DNA of 51,953 nt from contig JALSRZ010000104.1 in the NCBI GenBank assembly GCA_026984515.1, positions 1 through 51,953 on the forward strand. Direction: 5' to 3'. Below the pieces are notes generated by a model. The model saw only the letters and a program-made list of their open reading frames with translations, searched no databases and was not told the origin of the DNA. The translations under genes and the position numbers were made by a program. This DNA comes from Thiohalobacter sp. (lineage in GTDB: Bacteria; Pseudomonadota; Gammaproteobacteria; DSM-19610). This document shows positions 25,397 to 34,244 of the stretch, piece after piece; position 1 is the first letter of the stretch; each line of letters starts with the position of its first letter.

Positions 25397-25425
25397 TTCC
25401 ACGGGCCAGCATAACAAGGTATGAT
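25397..25425 (+). promoter_or_regulatory. Weak candidate promoter of the TetR gene
   Basis: TTCCAC (25397-25402), 17 bases and TATGAT (25420-25425) precede the regulator. The upstream 130 bases are strongly AT-rich and include short runs of alternating A and T, a likely control region for both divergent genes. Confidence 0.33.
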
Positions 25426-25456
25426 ACAAAAATGGAGTTTGCTATAAATATTGGCC

Positions 25457-26119
25457 ATGTCTGAACTGCGGCAGAAAAAATTCGCGCGTACTCGACTGGC
25501 ACTGGCTACGGCGCTGTCCAGCGCGCTCACAGAACGGCCACTCGCTGATATTTCCGTCCGCGCCCTGTGCCAGGAGGCGGAAGTCTCGGAGGCTACATTT
25601 TTTAACTATTTTCCCGGCAAGCAGGACCTGATGGGTTACCTGGCCCAGCTGTGGTTGCTGGAACTGGGCTGGCAGGCCGCCAGGGCGGCACGGGACGAAG
25701 CAGGTCTGTCCGTCCTGCAGCAGCTGTTCGCGCACAGCGCACGCACCTGCACCCGGCGTCCGGGCCTGATGCGGGAACTGATCGCCTGGTTGATGCATGG
25801 CGGGAGCCCCGACGCGCTGCAGCCACCGGCCGCCTTTGAGCGCAAACTGGCTTTTCCGGAGCTGGACGGGATCGAGCGTACCCCGCTCAAGGGCATCGAC
25901 GCCCTGATCGTGCCACAGCTGGAAGCGGCCATTCGTAACGGTGAACTGCCCGACAACACCCTGATCCCCACCGTACTGTCGCTGTTGCTGGCCATCCTGT
26001 TTGGTGTGCCGCTGACGCTGTTGTCCAGTCACCCCGGCAGGATTCCCGACCTTTACCAGCAGCAATTGCAGCTGGTGTGGTCAGGCATAAGGGCGGTCGC
26101 GAACGGTTCCCGGCAGTGA
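25457..26119 (+). CDS. TetR/AcrR family transcriptional regulator
   Basis: A 220-residue regulator. The N-terminal helix-turn-helix follows the TetR pattern (RLALATALSSALTERPLADISVRALCQ, then SEATFFNYFPGKQDLM), and a variable helical ligand-binding domain follows. The targets are likely nearby: the divergent DUF6502-DUF5666 pair or the downstream thioesterase, 37 bases away. I chose the ATG; a TTG two codons earlier is in frame. The ribosome site is weak. Confidence 0.83.
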   Translation: MSELRQKKFARTRLALATALSSALTERPLADISVRALCQEAEVSEATFFNYFPGKQDLMGYLAQLWLLELGWQAARAARDEAGLSVLQQLFAHSARTCTRRPGLMRELIAWLMHGGSPDALQPPAAFERKLAFPELDGIERTPLKGIDALIVPQLEAAIRNGELPDNTLIPTVLSLLLAILFGVPLTLLSSHPGRIPDLYQQQLQLVWSGIRAVANGSRQ

Positions 26120-26156
26120 CCTCGTTGCGCGGAATCGCTTCGGGTAGCGTGCTGAT

Positions 26157-26600
26157 ATGAAACAGGAACGGGAAAGCGGCGCCACCTATATACGCAAACT
26201 GCCTGCCGATGCGCGGTTGCTGCACCGCGCTGAATACGTAATGCGCTGGGGGGATATGGATGCCTTCGGGCACCTCAACAACGCTGCGTATTTCACGTAC
26301 TTTGAACAGGCACGCGTGGACTGGCTGCATTCGCTGGACGCCGGTCACGCGCTGGTGCTTGCCAATATTTCCTGTACCTTCCTGAAAGCATTGAAATACC
26401 CGGCAACGCTGCAGGTGCGCCTGTACGCGGGCAGGCCCGGGCGCAGCAGCCTGCCAAGCTATTACGAGCTACACGACAGTCGCGCACCGGATCAACTCTG
26501 TGCGATTGCGCATGGCACCATTGTCTGGTTTGACCACGCGGCAGGGCATTCGACGGACATCCCTGAAGTGGTACGCAAGCGCCTGGACGATAGCGGCTAG
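26157..26600 (+). CDS. Acyl-CoA thioesterase (hotdog fold, 4HBT/YbgC-like)
   Basis: A 147-residue cytoplasmic hotdog-fold hydrolase that cleaves acyl-CoA thioesters. The family signature WGDMDAFGHLNNAAYFTYFEQAR (residues 31-53) contains the catalytic aspartate (D35) and the GHxNN loop. The substrate, short- or medium-chain or aromatic, cannot be told. It follows the TetR gene by 37 bases and may be its target. A GC-rich hairpin follows the gene. Confidence 0.85.
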   Translation: MKQERESGATYIRKLPADARLLHRAEYVMRWGDMDAFGHLNNAAYFTYFEQARVDWLHSLDAGHALVLANISCTFLKALKYPATLQVRLYAGRPGRSSLPSYYELHDSRAPDQLCAIAHGTIVWFDHAAGHSTDIPEVVRKRLDDSG

Positions 26601-26604
26601 CCCG

Positions 26605-26627
26605 GCCCTCCCCGCTACGGGGAGGGC
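26605..26627 (+). terminator. GC-rich hairpin after the thioesterase gene
   Basis: A perfect 10-bp stem (GCCCTCCCCG / CGGGGAGGGC) with a 3-base loop starts 4 bases after the stop codon. Only GTTTA follows, so it is a weak intrinsic terminator or a stabilising 3' hairpin. Confidence 0.6.
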
Positions 26628-26660
26628 GTTTACCAGGCTGCTAACGTACAATAGCGGCCC

Positions 26661-27428
26661 ATGGAACTGGTCGACACACATTGCCATCTTGACCTTGAAG
26701 CATTCGATCCGGATCGCCGCCAGGTGCTCGAGCGCGCGCGTGCGCGCGGCGTGCAGCGCATGCTGGTTCCCGCAGTCGATGCCGCGCACTGGGACGGCTT
26801 GCTGCAGTTGTGTCGTACGGAGGAAGCGCTGTATCCGGCGCTGGGCCTGCACCCGGTGTTCCTGCAGCAACATACGGCGGCAGATATCCTTGCCCTGGAG
26901 GGCGCGGTTGAAGAACACCGGCCGGTTGCGGTAGGTGAAATCGGGCTGGACTACCTGGTGCCAGGGCTGGACCGCGAGCAACAGCAGGCCCTGTTCGAAG
27001 CACAGCTTGAAACCGCACGCGCGGCCGGGCTGCCGGTGATCCTGCATGTGCGCAAGGCGCACGACCAGGTCATCAGCACGCTGAAACGTATCCCGGTAAG
27101 CGGCGGGACGGTACACGCTTTTAATGGCAGCCTGCAACAGGCGCAACGGTACCTGGACATGGGATTCCGGCTGGGTTTTGGAGGGACACTGACTTACCCG
27201 CGTTCGACCCGGATCAGGAAGCTGGCAGCCGCATTACCCATGGATGCTATCGTGCTGGAGACCGATGCCCCGGACATGGTGGTTGCTGCACACCAGGGTG
27301 AGCGTAATAGCCCGGAGTACCTGCCGGATTGCCTGCAGGCGCTGGCCGAGGTGCGCGATGCAGCGCCGGATGAGCTGGCGCTGCACACTACACGCAATGC
27401 CCGCGATGTTTTTTCGCTGGATGCATAG
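26661..27428 (+). CDS. TatD family metal-dependent hydrolase
   Basis: A 255-residue TIM-barrel hydrolase of the TatD/YjjV group, metal-dependent nucleases with 3' exonuclease activity in studied members. Metal ligands are visible: the THCHLD pair near residue 6, the glutamate of VGEIGLDY, the histidine of VILHVRKAHDQ, the histidine of VHAFNG and the aspartate of LETDAPD. The ATG lacks a ribosome site; a TACAAT lies 8 bases before it, but no -35 is seen. tcdA starts 11 bases after the stop. Confidence 0.9.
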   Translation: MELVDTHCHLDLEAFDPDRRQVLERARARGVQRMLVPAVDAAHWDGLLQLCRTEEALYPALGLHPVFLQQHTAADILALEGAVEEHRPVAVGEIGLDYLVPGLDREQQQALFEAQLETARAAGLPVILHVRKAHDQVISTLKRIPVSGGTVHAFNGSLQQAQRYLDMGFRLGFGGTLTYPRSTRIRKLAAALPMDAIVLETDAPDMVVAAHQGERNSPEYLPDCLQALAEVRDAAPDELALHTTRNARDVFSLDA

Positions 27429-27439
27429 CTGTTCAGGAT

Positions 27440-28240
27440 ATGTCCGTCCGTAACCAATCCGATCGATTTTCAGGTATAGCGCGTTTATACGGAAAAGATG
27501 CCGCGCAGTGGATCGCGCGCATGCATGTCGGTGTCATCGGTATGGGCGGAGTGGGCTCCTGGGCCGTGGAGGCACTGGCGCGCAGCGGCGTGGGTCGGCT
27601 GACGCTGGTTGATTACGATGTAGTCTGTGCAACGAATATCAACCGCCAGGTGCATGCACTGGACAGCAGTGTGGGTGAAAAGAAGATTCTGGCCATGCAA
27701 AAACGGGTTGCTGACATTAACCCGGAGTGCAGATGCACAGTGGTCGATGATTTCATCAACGATAAAAACCTGTTCGAGCATTTGCCGGTTGGCAAAGGTT
27801 TCGACTACGTAATCGATGCCATCGACAGCATCCGCTTCAAGGCCGCCCTGATCTACTACTGTAAACGTAACCGGATTCCGGTGATCACTACCGGTGCGGC
27901 GGGCGGGCTGACCGATCCCGCGCAAATCAGGGTGAAAGACCTGACGCGGACGTTCAACGATCCGCTGGCAGCCAAAGTGCGTGCACAATTGCGTTCACAG
28001 CACGGCTACACGCGTAATCCGAAACGGTACTTTGGCGTCGAGTGTGTATTCTCAATCCAGCAGCAGGTGTACCCGACGCAGGATGGCCGTGTTGGTCACC
28101 GCAAACCCGGCATCCACGGCGTACACCTGGATTGCAGCATGGGCTACGGGTCGGCAAGTTTTGTCACCGGTACCATGGGCTTTGTAGCGGTAGCCCGAGC
28201 GATCGAAAAACACCTGCGCAAGTGTGTGAGGGAATCGTAG
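27440..28240 (+). CDS. tcdA: tRNA threonylcarbamoyladenosine dehydratase TcdA
   Basis: This E1-like enzyme of 266 residues uses ATP to convert t6A37 of tRNAs to its cyclic form, which improves decoding of ANN codons. Landmarks are the nucleotide loop GMGGVGS (34-40) followed by WAVEALARSGVG, LVDYDVVCATNINRQ, the DAIDSIRFKAALI helix, and the GAAGGLTDPAQIRV stretch. A C-terminal GSASFVTGTMGFVAVARAI segment matches the membrane-association region of the E. coli protein (YgdL/CsdL). It likely shares a transcript with tatD. Confidence 0.93.
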   Translation: MSVRNQSDRFSGIARLYGKDAAQWIARMHVGVIGMGGVGSWAVEALARSGVGRLTLVDYDVVCATNINRQVHALDSSVGEKKILAMQKRVADINPECRCTVVDDFINDKNLFEHLPVGKGFDYVIDAIDSIRFKAALIYYCKRNRIPVITTGAAGGLTDPAQIRVKDLTRTFNDPLAAKVRAQLRSQHGYTRNPKRYFGVECVFSIQQQVYPTQDGRVGHRKPGIHGVHLDCSMGYGSASFVTGTMGFVAVARAIEKHLRKCVRES

Positions 28241-28251
28241 GGGTCGCAGTG

Positions 28252-31200
28252 TTACTGCAGGCGGTTTTTCCGGAACCTGGCCTTGAAGCGCTGCAGCAGC
28301 GAAGGCACCTTGTGCGGGTGCACCGGGTCCGCTTCCTGTTCAGTGGTGCCTTCCCTGAAGAAGGGCAGCTTCGACTTGCTCCAGTTGACCAGCTGGTTTT
28401 CCGCCATGCAGGCCGCAGGCTGCAGGGGGTCTGCGCCCAGTGTGCCCACCAGCCCCTTGAGATATTCCTCGCTCTGTACCTGCTCGAGTTTTTTCCGGGC
28501 ACCGTCCAGTCGCTGGTGGATCCCCAGGCGTTCCGCTTCATCCGCGTAGTCCGTGTCGTCGAGGAACTGCTGCAGGCTGTTGCAGTGGTGCTTCCACAAT
28601 TCGATATCCCGCAACTGTTTTACCTGCAGGCGTTCGCGGTACCAGTCCGCCTTGAGCAGCTGGGCGCGCGTGAACATGGCGCGTATCCGCGGGTGGTGCA
28701 CGTCCATGCCCTGGTATTCGCCGGTCGCCATGATGTGCAGCAGGGCCTGCAGCGGCGGACAGGCATCGTCGATACTGCCGTCGTCCAGGTAACGTTGCGC
28801 AACCCGCTGCTGTGCCTCGACAATATTGTTGATGCCGTCGACAAAAACGTCCAGGCCCTGCAGTTCGGGCCGCAGGATGTCCTCGGTAAACACGGCATTC
28901 GGTTTGTCGAAGATCTTGCCGAAAAAGCCGTGCACGAAATGTTCGGTGATGCGGTAACCCAGGCGACTGGCGAGTACCCGTTTACCCTGGTACTCGAAGT
29001 CTTCCAGTGGTTCCAGGTAACCGTGCCGTATCAGGTACTCGGGTTCGCGTTCCTCGGGTTCGATACGCGCCCAGATCTCCGGGACCAGCAGGCTGATGTC
29101 GTGATCGACCCGCACATAGGGGCCGACATAGCCGGCCGAGCTGGAAAAGCCTGCGTAGCCGGTGAGAATAAAAGACACCAGGGCATTGTTGAGGTCTGCC
29201 GTGGTGCGCAGGGCGTTGAAAGGCCCCTTGGTCAGCGCGCCTTCGCTGCCGGCACCGGTGGTGGACGGTGACTTGCCGGTCAGGCTGCAGATGAAATCCA
29301 TGAACAGTTCCGGCAGTTCCTGGTAGTGGATCGGGTTATACACGGCCAGTGAACGGATGCCCGGTTCCGGCGGGTTGTTGCGGCGCCCGGCCAGTACCGC
29401 GTCGACCGGGTGACAGACTTTTTCCTCCAGTGGCAGTTTACGGCTGAAGCGTGCAGTAATCTCTGCGATATAGGTACGCTCCGGCTTGACCAGGTCAGGC
29501 CGGATCTGCAGGTAACGCGGGTTTTTGGAAGGCTCGCCATCGACGATCCGGGGATGCGCGGAGGACACCACGAAGCCGCTGCCGTCATCGTTGGCGGATT
29601 TGAGCAGCGCCTGCATGGGAGGTGTGAACAGGTAGAAGGTATGCACATCCTCGACCAGCCGGCTCAGCGTCTCGCCGGAGATCGGTTCGTAGTTGGCAAG
29701 AAAGTTATCGGGCCCCGACATATCTTTTTCGGTCTGTTTGTCGAAGCCGGGAATGACGGCATCATCGGGGCGCTGGAACAGGCGGTACTCGCAGTTCTTC
29801 ACCAGCTTGATGCTCTGGCCGCGCTTGCGGGTCGGTGCACAGTTGGCGACGCACTTTGACGGCACCACCACCGAGGCACTGATATCGTCCTCCATCTGGA
29901 TCTTTTCTGTCGCGATATAGTCCTGGCGGAGCTTGAAGGTGCGCCACTTGCCTTCCCGGTCAAAGCCTACACGCAGGTAGGACGCAACGATATTGCGGTT
30001 GTCCAGTTTCAGTTCGTGCGCAGGAGCGCCGTCCACCTCGTCCACCGAAAGGTGTTCACGCCAGCGGTCGCCCCACTCGGTGCGGTAAAACCGCTTGATC
30101 AGGAAAGCAAGTGCCAGGATGCGCGGTGAAATGGATGCCAGCCAGGCGTTGAATTCGTCGGTGTAGGTGGACGAAGGCGTCAGCAGCTTGATGACCGAAC
30201 CCAGGCTGCGCTCGGGGCTCAGCGGCTGGCGGGTCGGGTCGCGGTCTTCGTCTTCGTAGCCGGGTTTGAAACGTTTGGTATAGTCCTGATCATAGATCGC
30301 CTGGACCTGGTCGAGGTCCTTTTGCAGGTCATCGACGAACAGCGGACGATAGATCACGGCATCGTTCAGTGATTTGGAAATTTCCGATTTGCCGCCCCCG
30401 GATACCGTGGAGGGTTTATGGCAAAAGGTGCCTTCCGGGTTCATCCCCACCAGTCGCCAGGACGGTGCGCCGGGATGTTTTTTCATTTCCACCTTGTAGC
30501 CGCTGGGCTGGATGTAGGTCTTGCCCGGGCACAGGCGAATGGTCTGCAGTTCGCCGTCCTTGTGCCAGGTGATGGTCTGCGCATTGAGATCCATACGCAC
30601 CCGCTGGGGCACGTAAATGATGTTCGGCCAGGCTTTGTCGATACCGTAGCCTTCCGGTTGCAGGTCCATGATGTCGCCATAGCGCTCCACCGTGTCCGCG
30701 AAGGAATACCCCGGCTTGTGGGTGCGACTGTCCACGCCGTATTCCTCACCGTGATTACGGCGCGGGAAAGCCAGTGCACCGCCCGCGTGTTCCTCTTCGG
30801 CCAGCCCGAACAGGTTGGCAGAGAAGCTGATCTGGGTTTTCACTTCTTTCTTGCAATAGCCGAAATAGTTGTCCGCCAGCAGGGTGACGATGACGCCGGC
30901 CTCGTCACGCGCGGTGATCTTGAACGCCTGTCCGTCGTTATACAGCTCGTCTTCCTGCTTCCAGCACATGCCCTCGAGTCGCTGCCGCTCGCTGGCGTCT
31001 TCCCAGTGCGGCAGGCCCACTTCCTTTTTGGTGAGGCCGACCAGGTGCGGCGCCAGGATGACGCAGCCGGTGTGACCGGTCCAGTGATCCACGTCCAGCG
31101 CGGCGTCGAATTCCGCCAGGTAGGGGTTGCCGCCGTTGCCGAAGATGCTCTCCACGAAATCCAGGTTGCTGACCAGGTTGCCGGGTGCAAAGAACCGGAT

Positions 31201-31869
31201 CTCCATGGATTTTTCCGTGTCCTTGCCGGGTATCTCCGGGCACACGATGGGACGCAGCAGCAGCGAGACAAACATGCGCGCCGGCGTTGGCAGGCCCGCG
31301 GTAAAGGGGATCGTCAGCAGGTCCTGTGGCGGATTGAGGGCGTGCTTCAGCATGTGCGCAAAGGTAAGTTTGGGAACCGCCTTCTTGTCGCCCGGGATCG
31401 GCAGGCCGCCTTCGGCAATATGAAACGAACCCTTGGTGGTGCGCCGGTCGCTGGCCGGGTTGTGCAGCACTCCCTGCTTGACGCGATAGCTGGAAACGAT
31501 GTCCGAGTGAAACTCGTCCTTGCCCATGGGCAGCGAAAGCTCGCGCGCCACGCCGTGCCGGTCGAGCATCAGGGTCTGGGTGGGCAGTGCGGGAATGCGT
31601 TCAAGGTCGAGATCGACCAGGTAGCGGGTCAGATAGTCCTGGATACGCTGGTCCACCCAGCAGTGGTAGTCCGCCAGCAGCCGGTTTTTTTCCCGGTAGC
31701 TTTTAAGCAGGTCACTGGAGATACCGAAAAACCCAGCGGCATCATCCGGTACACAGGTTGGCTGGCCGGAGGACGCCAGTTTGAGGTTGATGTAGAGTTG
31801 CAGTCGTGCGCGCTCTTCCTCCGGGCTCTCGGACGCCTTGTTCATCCCAAGGACATGTGCAAAATCCAT
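28252..31869 (-). CDS. Giant protein, probable diphosphate-type phosphoenolpyruvate carboxykinase
   Basis: A 1,205-residue cytoplasmic protein with no signal peptide or membrane segment. The most striking motif is a P-loop-like HKPSTVSGGGKSEISKSL around residue 490. Size and overall character recall the PPi-dependent PEP carboxykinases found in Entamoeba, Propionibacterium and scattered bacteria, which interconvert oxaloacetate plus PPi with PEP plus phosphate and CO2 and are far larger than the ATP or GTP enzymes. I recognise the family from general resemblance and cannot align it, so the function is tentative. Other features are GYAGFSSSAGYVGPYVRVDHD near 970 and a basic C-terminus. The start has GGGGAG 6 bases upstream. 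It stands alone between convergent tcdA and a 438-base gap. Confidence 0.55.
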   Translation of the reverse strand: MDFAHVLGMNKASESPEEERARLQLYINLKLASSGQPTCVPDDAAGFFGISSDLLKSYREKNRLLADYHCWVDQRIQDYLTRYLVDLDLERIPALPTQTLMLDRHGVARELSLPMGKDEFHSDIVSSYRVKQGVLHNPASDRRTTKGSFHIAEGGLPIPGDKKAVPKLTFAHMLKHALNPPQDLLTIPFTAGLPTPARMFVSLLLRPIVCPEIPGKDTEKSMEIRFFAPGNLVSNLDFVESIFGNGGNPYLAEFDAALDVDHWTGHTGCVILAPHLVGLTKKEVGLPHWEDASERQRLEGMCWKQEDELYNDGQAFKITARDEAGVIVTLLADNYFGYCKKEVKTQISFSANLFGLAEEEHAGGALAFPRRNHGEEYGVDSRTHKPGYSFADTVERYGDIMDLQPEGYGIDKAWPNIIYVPQRVRMDLNAQTITWHKDGELQTIRLCPGKTYIQPSGYKVEMKKHPGAPSWRLVGMNPEGTFCHKPSTVSGGGKSEISKSLNDAVIYRPLFVDDLQKDLDQVQAIYDQDYTKRFKPGYEDEDRDPTRQPLSPERSLGSVIKLLTPSSTYTDEFNAWLASISPRILALAFLIKRFYRTEWGDRWREHLSVDEVDGAPAHELKLDNRNIVASYLRVGFDREGKWRTFKLRQDYIATEKIQMEDDISASVVVPSKCVANCAPTRKRGQSIKLVKNCEYRLFQRPDDAVIPGFDKQTEKDMSGPDNFLANYEPISGETLSRLVEDVHTFYLFTPPMQALLKSANDDGSGFVVSSAHPRIVDGEPSKNPRYLQIRPDLVKPERTYIAEITARFSRKLPLEEKVCHPVDAVLAGRRNNPPEPGIRSLAVYNPIHYQELPELFMDFICSLTGKSPSTTGAGSEGALTKGPFNALRTTADLNNALVSFILTGYAGFSSSAGYVGPYVRVDHDISLLVPEIWARIEPEEREPEYLIRHGYLEPLEDFEYQGKRVLASRLGYRITEHFVHGFFGKIFDKPNAVFTEDILRPELQGLDVFVDGINNIVEAQQRVAQRYLDDGSIDDACPPLQALLHIMATGEYQGMDVHHPRIRAMFTRAQLLKADWYRERLQVKQLRDIELWKHHCNSLQQFLDDTDYADEAERLGIHQRLDGARKKLEQVQSEEYLKGLVGTLGADPLQPAACMAENQLVNWSKSKLPFFREGTTEQEADPVHPHKVPSLLQRFKARFRKNRLQ

Positions 31870-31907
31870 CCATCACTCCCCGAATCATTCTGGCCCGTCC
31901 CAATCCG

Positions 31908-31923
31908 GGCAATGCTCCCGTGT
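31908..31923. repeat. Inverted repeat upstream of the giant PEPCK-like gene
   Basis: TCCCGT and ACGGGA flank a short spacer about 40 bases upstream of the gene start. It could be an operator or a leader hairpin. Apart from this and the hairpin at 32254, I see nothing definite in the 31870-32307 gap, which is AT-rich around 32010-32045. Confidence 0.3.
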
Positions 31924-32253
31924 TCAACGGGACGGATATCTTAGCGAAGATGGGCCGCGAATTCAGCGCAGTTACACCGTGTAATTGTGGGAAGAAAGCA
32001 GGATGTGACGGTATGCTTTTGTTTTTCAATAAATAGTATGTTTTCATTGGTTCTGTTCAGGGATGAGCTTACGCCGCCTGACAGCACCATTACGGAACGT
32101 TATACAGGGTGGTAAAAGCTCCCCTGTTGCCCGGTGTTAACAGAACCGGAACATTACTCAGGAAAACCGGCGACCAGCCGGACGGTGCGCGTTCCCTGGC
32201 AATCAAACAAAGTAAAATATGAGTGACGATAGTGTAATAACCGTGTATCCGAG

Positions 32254-32273
32254 CGAAGCTGCAAACAGCTTCG
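32254..32273. repeat. Perfect hairpin ahead of the small membrane protein gene
   Basis: An 8-bp perfect stem (CGAAGCTG / CAGCTTCG) with loop CAAA ends 34 bases before the ATG at 32308. No T run follows. It may be a leader hairpin or an operator. Confidence 0.45.
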
Positions 32274-32307
32274 GTGACCTGCCCTGCTTGTGCGGGTTGT
32301 TGCGTCC

Positions 32308-32685
32308 ATGAACAAACACAGGAAAATAGCGCTGTTTATACTGGTTGCAAGCGCAGCACTTTTATATTTTCTGGCAGGTATTCTGTTTAATCCGTTAATA
32401 TTGTGGACATCATTGCCTCTGTATATAAGTTACCTGTTAATCAACTCCGCGATTAAATCGAATTCAACCTCAAGGTTGCTGTCTGCCTACGGCTTCATGG
32501 CATTTAGCATTATCTTCAGTATTTTTTATCACATTACATGGTATATCGACTGGCAGGGTACCAGGACCGGCAGCTCGACATCGGCGCTGATTTTCGTCTG
32601 GCTGCCGCTGTACTCGCTGATACCTGGTTTTGTTGGCTATATGCTGGGTAAATTTGCCGGCATGCTGTATCAAGGTCAGGCATGA
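32308..32685 (+). CDS. Unrecognised small membrane protein (four helices)
   Basis: A 125-residue protein I do not recognise. It begins with a short basic stretch (MNKHRKIA) and has four hydrophobic segments at about residues 7-28, 30-50, 60-82 and 95-117, so it should sit in the inner membrane. Codon use is noticeably more AT-rich than in its neighbours (many TTA, ATA and ATT codons), which may mark later acquisition or weak constraint. No good ribosome site precedes the ATG; a GTG six codons earlier is in frame. The gap to the next gene is 53 bases. Confidence 0.55.
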   Translation: MNKHRKIALFILVASAALLYFLAGILFNPLILWTSLPLYISYLLINSAIKSNSTSRLLSAYGFMAFSIIFSIFYHITWYIDWQGTRTGSSTSALIFVWLPLYSLIPGFVGYMLGKFAGMLYQGQA

Positions 32686-32738
32686 CAGAGAGGGTGCGCT
32701 GGCGCCTGTTTTCATAACAGGTGCGGTAGCAGGAAGGT

Positions 32739-33113
32739 ATGGAATTTTTTCATCAAGTACGGCTTGCCGGCCTGGATGTCGCCGAACTGAAGCGCCTGCT
32801 GACGATGGAGAACCTGCCGGTCCTGTGTTCCTCGATCCAGACAGTGAACAGTGCGGGTGATGACGAAGGGAGTATCTATTGTGTCTGGGGTGCATTTGAC
32901 GTCCGGCGCCAGGAAATCCGTTACGGGGTCCGGTTCTCGTTGCTGAATTGCCCGCATGCCCTGGCGTGGACGGTTACCTGGCATGAAAAAGATCAGTGTA
33001 TAGTGATTCATTGTACGATCGACGAAAAAGAGCAGGACGAGCTGTTCGTCGACTCGATTCATGAATTTGTAGCAGCGTGGTCCGCCGGCCTGTCCGGCAG
33101 GCTGAAGCCATAA
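32739..33113 (+). CDS. Hypothetical protein, 124 residues
   Basis: I do not recognise this soluble protein. It is acidic and mixed alpha/beta in appearance, with a central [18 protein letters not shown] strand-turn-strand pattern and an [11 protein letters not shown] strand followed by an acidic region. The ATG directly follows AGGAAGG. It is 20 bases upstream of yjdM and 53 bases after the small membrane protein gene, so it probably belongs to a four-gene run ending with yaiI. Confidence 0.62.
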   Translation: MEFFHQVRLAGLDVAELKRLLTMENLPVLCSSIQTVNSAGDDEGSIYCVWGAFDVRRQEIRYGVRFSLLNCPHALAWTVTWHEKDQCIVIHCTIDEKEQDELFVDSIHEFVAAWSAGLSGRLKP

Positions 33114-33133
33114 CCGGTTACAGGAAAAGCGTG

Positions 33134-33472
33134 ATGGATTTGCCGAAGTGTCCCGAGTGCGGGTCGGAGTATACCTATGAAGACGGGAATATGTTCGTAT
33201 GTCCGGAATGCGGGCATGAATGGCCGCAGCACGCGGAGGCGGAGACCGCGGAAGCAGAACCGGTAGTCAGGGATGCCAATGGAAATACCCTGAGTGACGG
33301 TGACACCGTTGTGCTGATCAAGGACCTGAAGGTGAAGGGTTCGTCTTCGGTGCTCAAGATGGGAACCCGGGTTAAAAATATACGACTCGTGGAAGGGGAC
33401 CATGATATCGATTGCCGGGTAGAGGGTATCGGTGCCATGAAACTGAAATCCGTATTTGTCAAAAAGTCCTGA
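33134..33472 (+). CDS. yjdM: Zinc-ribbon protein YjdM (PhnA family)
   Basis: A 112-residue protein almost collinear with E. coli YjdM. Two CPEC knuckles near the N-terminus (about residues 6 and 23) form a zinc ribbon, and the PhnA domain follows with [31 protein letters not shown] and [12 protein letters not shown]. The family is often labelled alkylphosphonate utilisation protein PhnA, but that name comes from an old gene position; it is not phosphonoacetate hydrolase and its role is not settled. The ATG has AGGAAAA upstream. Confidence 0.93.
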   Translation: MDLPKCPECGSEYTYEDGNMFVCPECGHEWPQHAEAETAEAEPVVRDANGNTLSDGDTVVLIKDLKVKGSSSVLKMGTRVKNIRLVEGDHDIDCRVEGIGAMKLKSVFVKKS

Positions 33473-33490
33473 CCGGGCGACTGCCGGCGT

Positions 33491-33946
33491 ATGAGGATAT
33501 GGGTGGATGCCGATGCCTGTCCGGTGGTGATCAAGGAGATCATCTTCAGGGCAGCGGATCGCACCGGGGTGGACGTGACGCTGGTGGCCAACCAGTTTAT
33601 GCGTGTACCGCCGTCACGCAATATCCATTTTCTGCAGGTGGCCGCGGGCTTCGATGTTGCCGATAACGAAATCGTCAAACGTCTCGCTGCCGGTGACCTG
33701 GTGATTACCAGTGACATCCCGCTGGCCGCGGATGCGATTGAAAAAGGCGCGCTGGCGCTGAGCCCCCGTGGTGAAATGCATACGGCTGACAACATCCGGG
33801 CGCGCCTGAATATGCGGGATTTCATGGACACGCTGCGTGCCAGCGGCGTGGATACCGGTGGGCCGCCGGCGATGAGCCAGGCAGACCGACAGGCGTTTGC
33901 CAATCATCTGGACCGGTTGCTGGCGAAGTGTGTGCGGAAGGGGTAG
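33491..33946 (+). CDS. yaiI: YaiI/YqxD family protein (UPF0178)
   Basis: A 151-residue cytoplasmic protein with the family hallmarks: [19 protein letters not shown] at the start, [19 protein letters not shown], the [14 protein letters not shown] block and [13 protein letters not shown]. The conserved aspartates ([17 protein letters not shown]) resemble the acidic site of PIN-like nucleases, but the function is unproven. It lies 18 bases after yjdM. The tRNA gene downstream is on the other strand. Confidence 0.9.
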   Translation: MRIWVDADACPVVIKEIIFRAADRTGVDVTLVANQFMRVPPSRNIHFLQVAAGFDVADNEIVKRLAAGDLVITSDIPLAADAIEKGALALSPRGEMHTADNIRARLNMRDFMDTLRASGVDTGGPPAMSQADRQAFANHLDRLLAKCVRKG

Positions 33947-34090
33947 GGAGTCTGGTTTTGGGTTAAAGGGCCTCTGGATCATTCTCCTTATTCTGTGGGT
34001 GCAGACACTTTCGACAGGATAGACTTCCATCAACTTTGGGCAATGTTCGGGGCTGCGCCCTGGCGGCGCAAACACCGCCATCCGGAATAT

Positions 34091-34167
34091 TGGCGCGCCC
34101 GACAGGATTCGAACCTGTGACCCCCGCCTTCGGAGGGCGGTACTCTATCCAGCTGAGCTACGGGCGC
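34091..34167 (-). tRNA. tRNA-Arg, anticodon CCG
   Basis: On the minus strand this folds as a full 77-base tRNA with an encoded CCA end. The acceptor stem is GCGCCCG/CGGGCGC with a G discriminator, the D arm reads AGCTCAGCTGGATAGAGT, the anticodon loop CTCCGAA sits on a CCGCC/GGCGG stem, and the T arm is ACAGG-TTCGAAT-CCTGT. Anticodon CCG reads CGG, a codon expected to be used in this GC-rich genome. No integrase or repeated attachment end is visible around it. Confidence 0.96.
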
Positions 34168-34244
34168 TTGAGCAGGAGGTGGAATGATACAGGTAACCGA
34201 ATGGCGGGTGCCAGCCCGCAGAGGGGTGCTGGTTGGCCGGGGGC

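Noticed and set aside
30418..31944. Long plus-strand open frame opposite the giant PEPCK-like gene
   Set aside because: It is a mirror of a GC-rich coding strand with no recognisable domain; similar antisense frames occur opposite amtB (41019-42290) and the GGDEF-EAL gene (8072-9373).
33134..33472. Phosphonoacetate hydrolase (PhnA)
   Set aside because: The 112-residue zinc-ribbon protein is the YjdM family, which shares only the old gene name with the unrelated hydrolase.
34091..34167. tRNA-Arg as an integration site for a mobile element
   Set aside because: No integrase, no repeated tRNA 3' end and no foreign gene block on either side.
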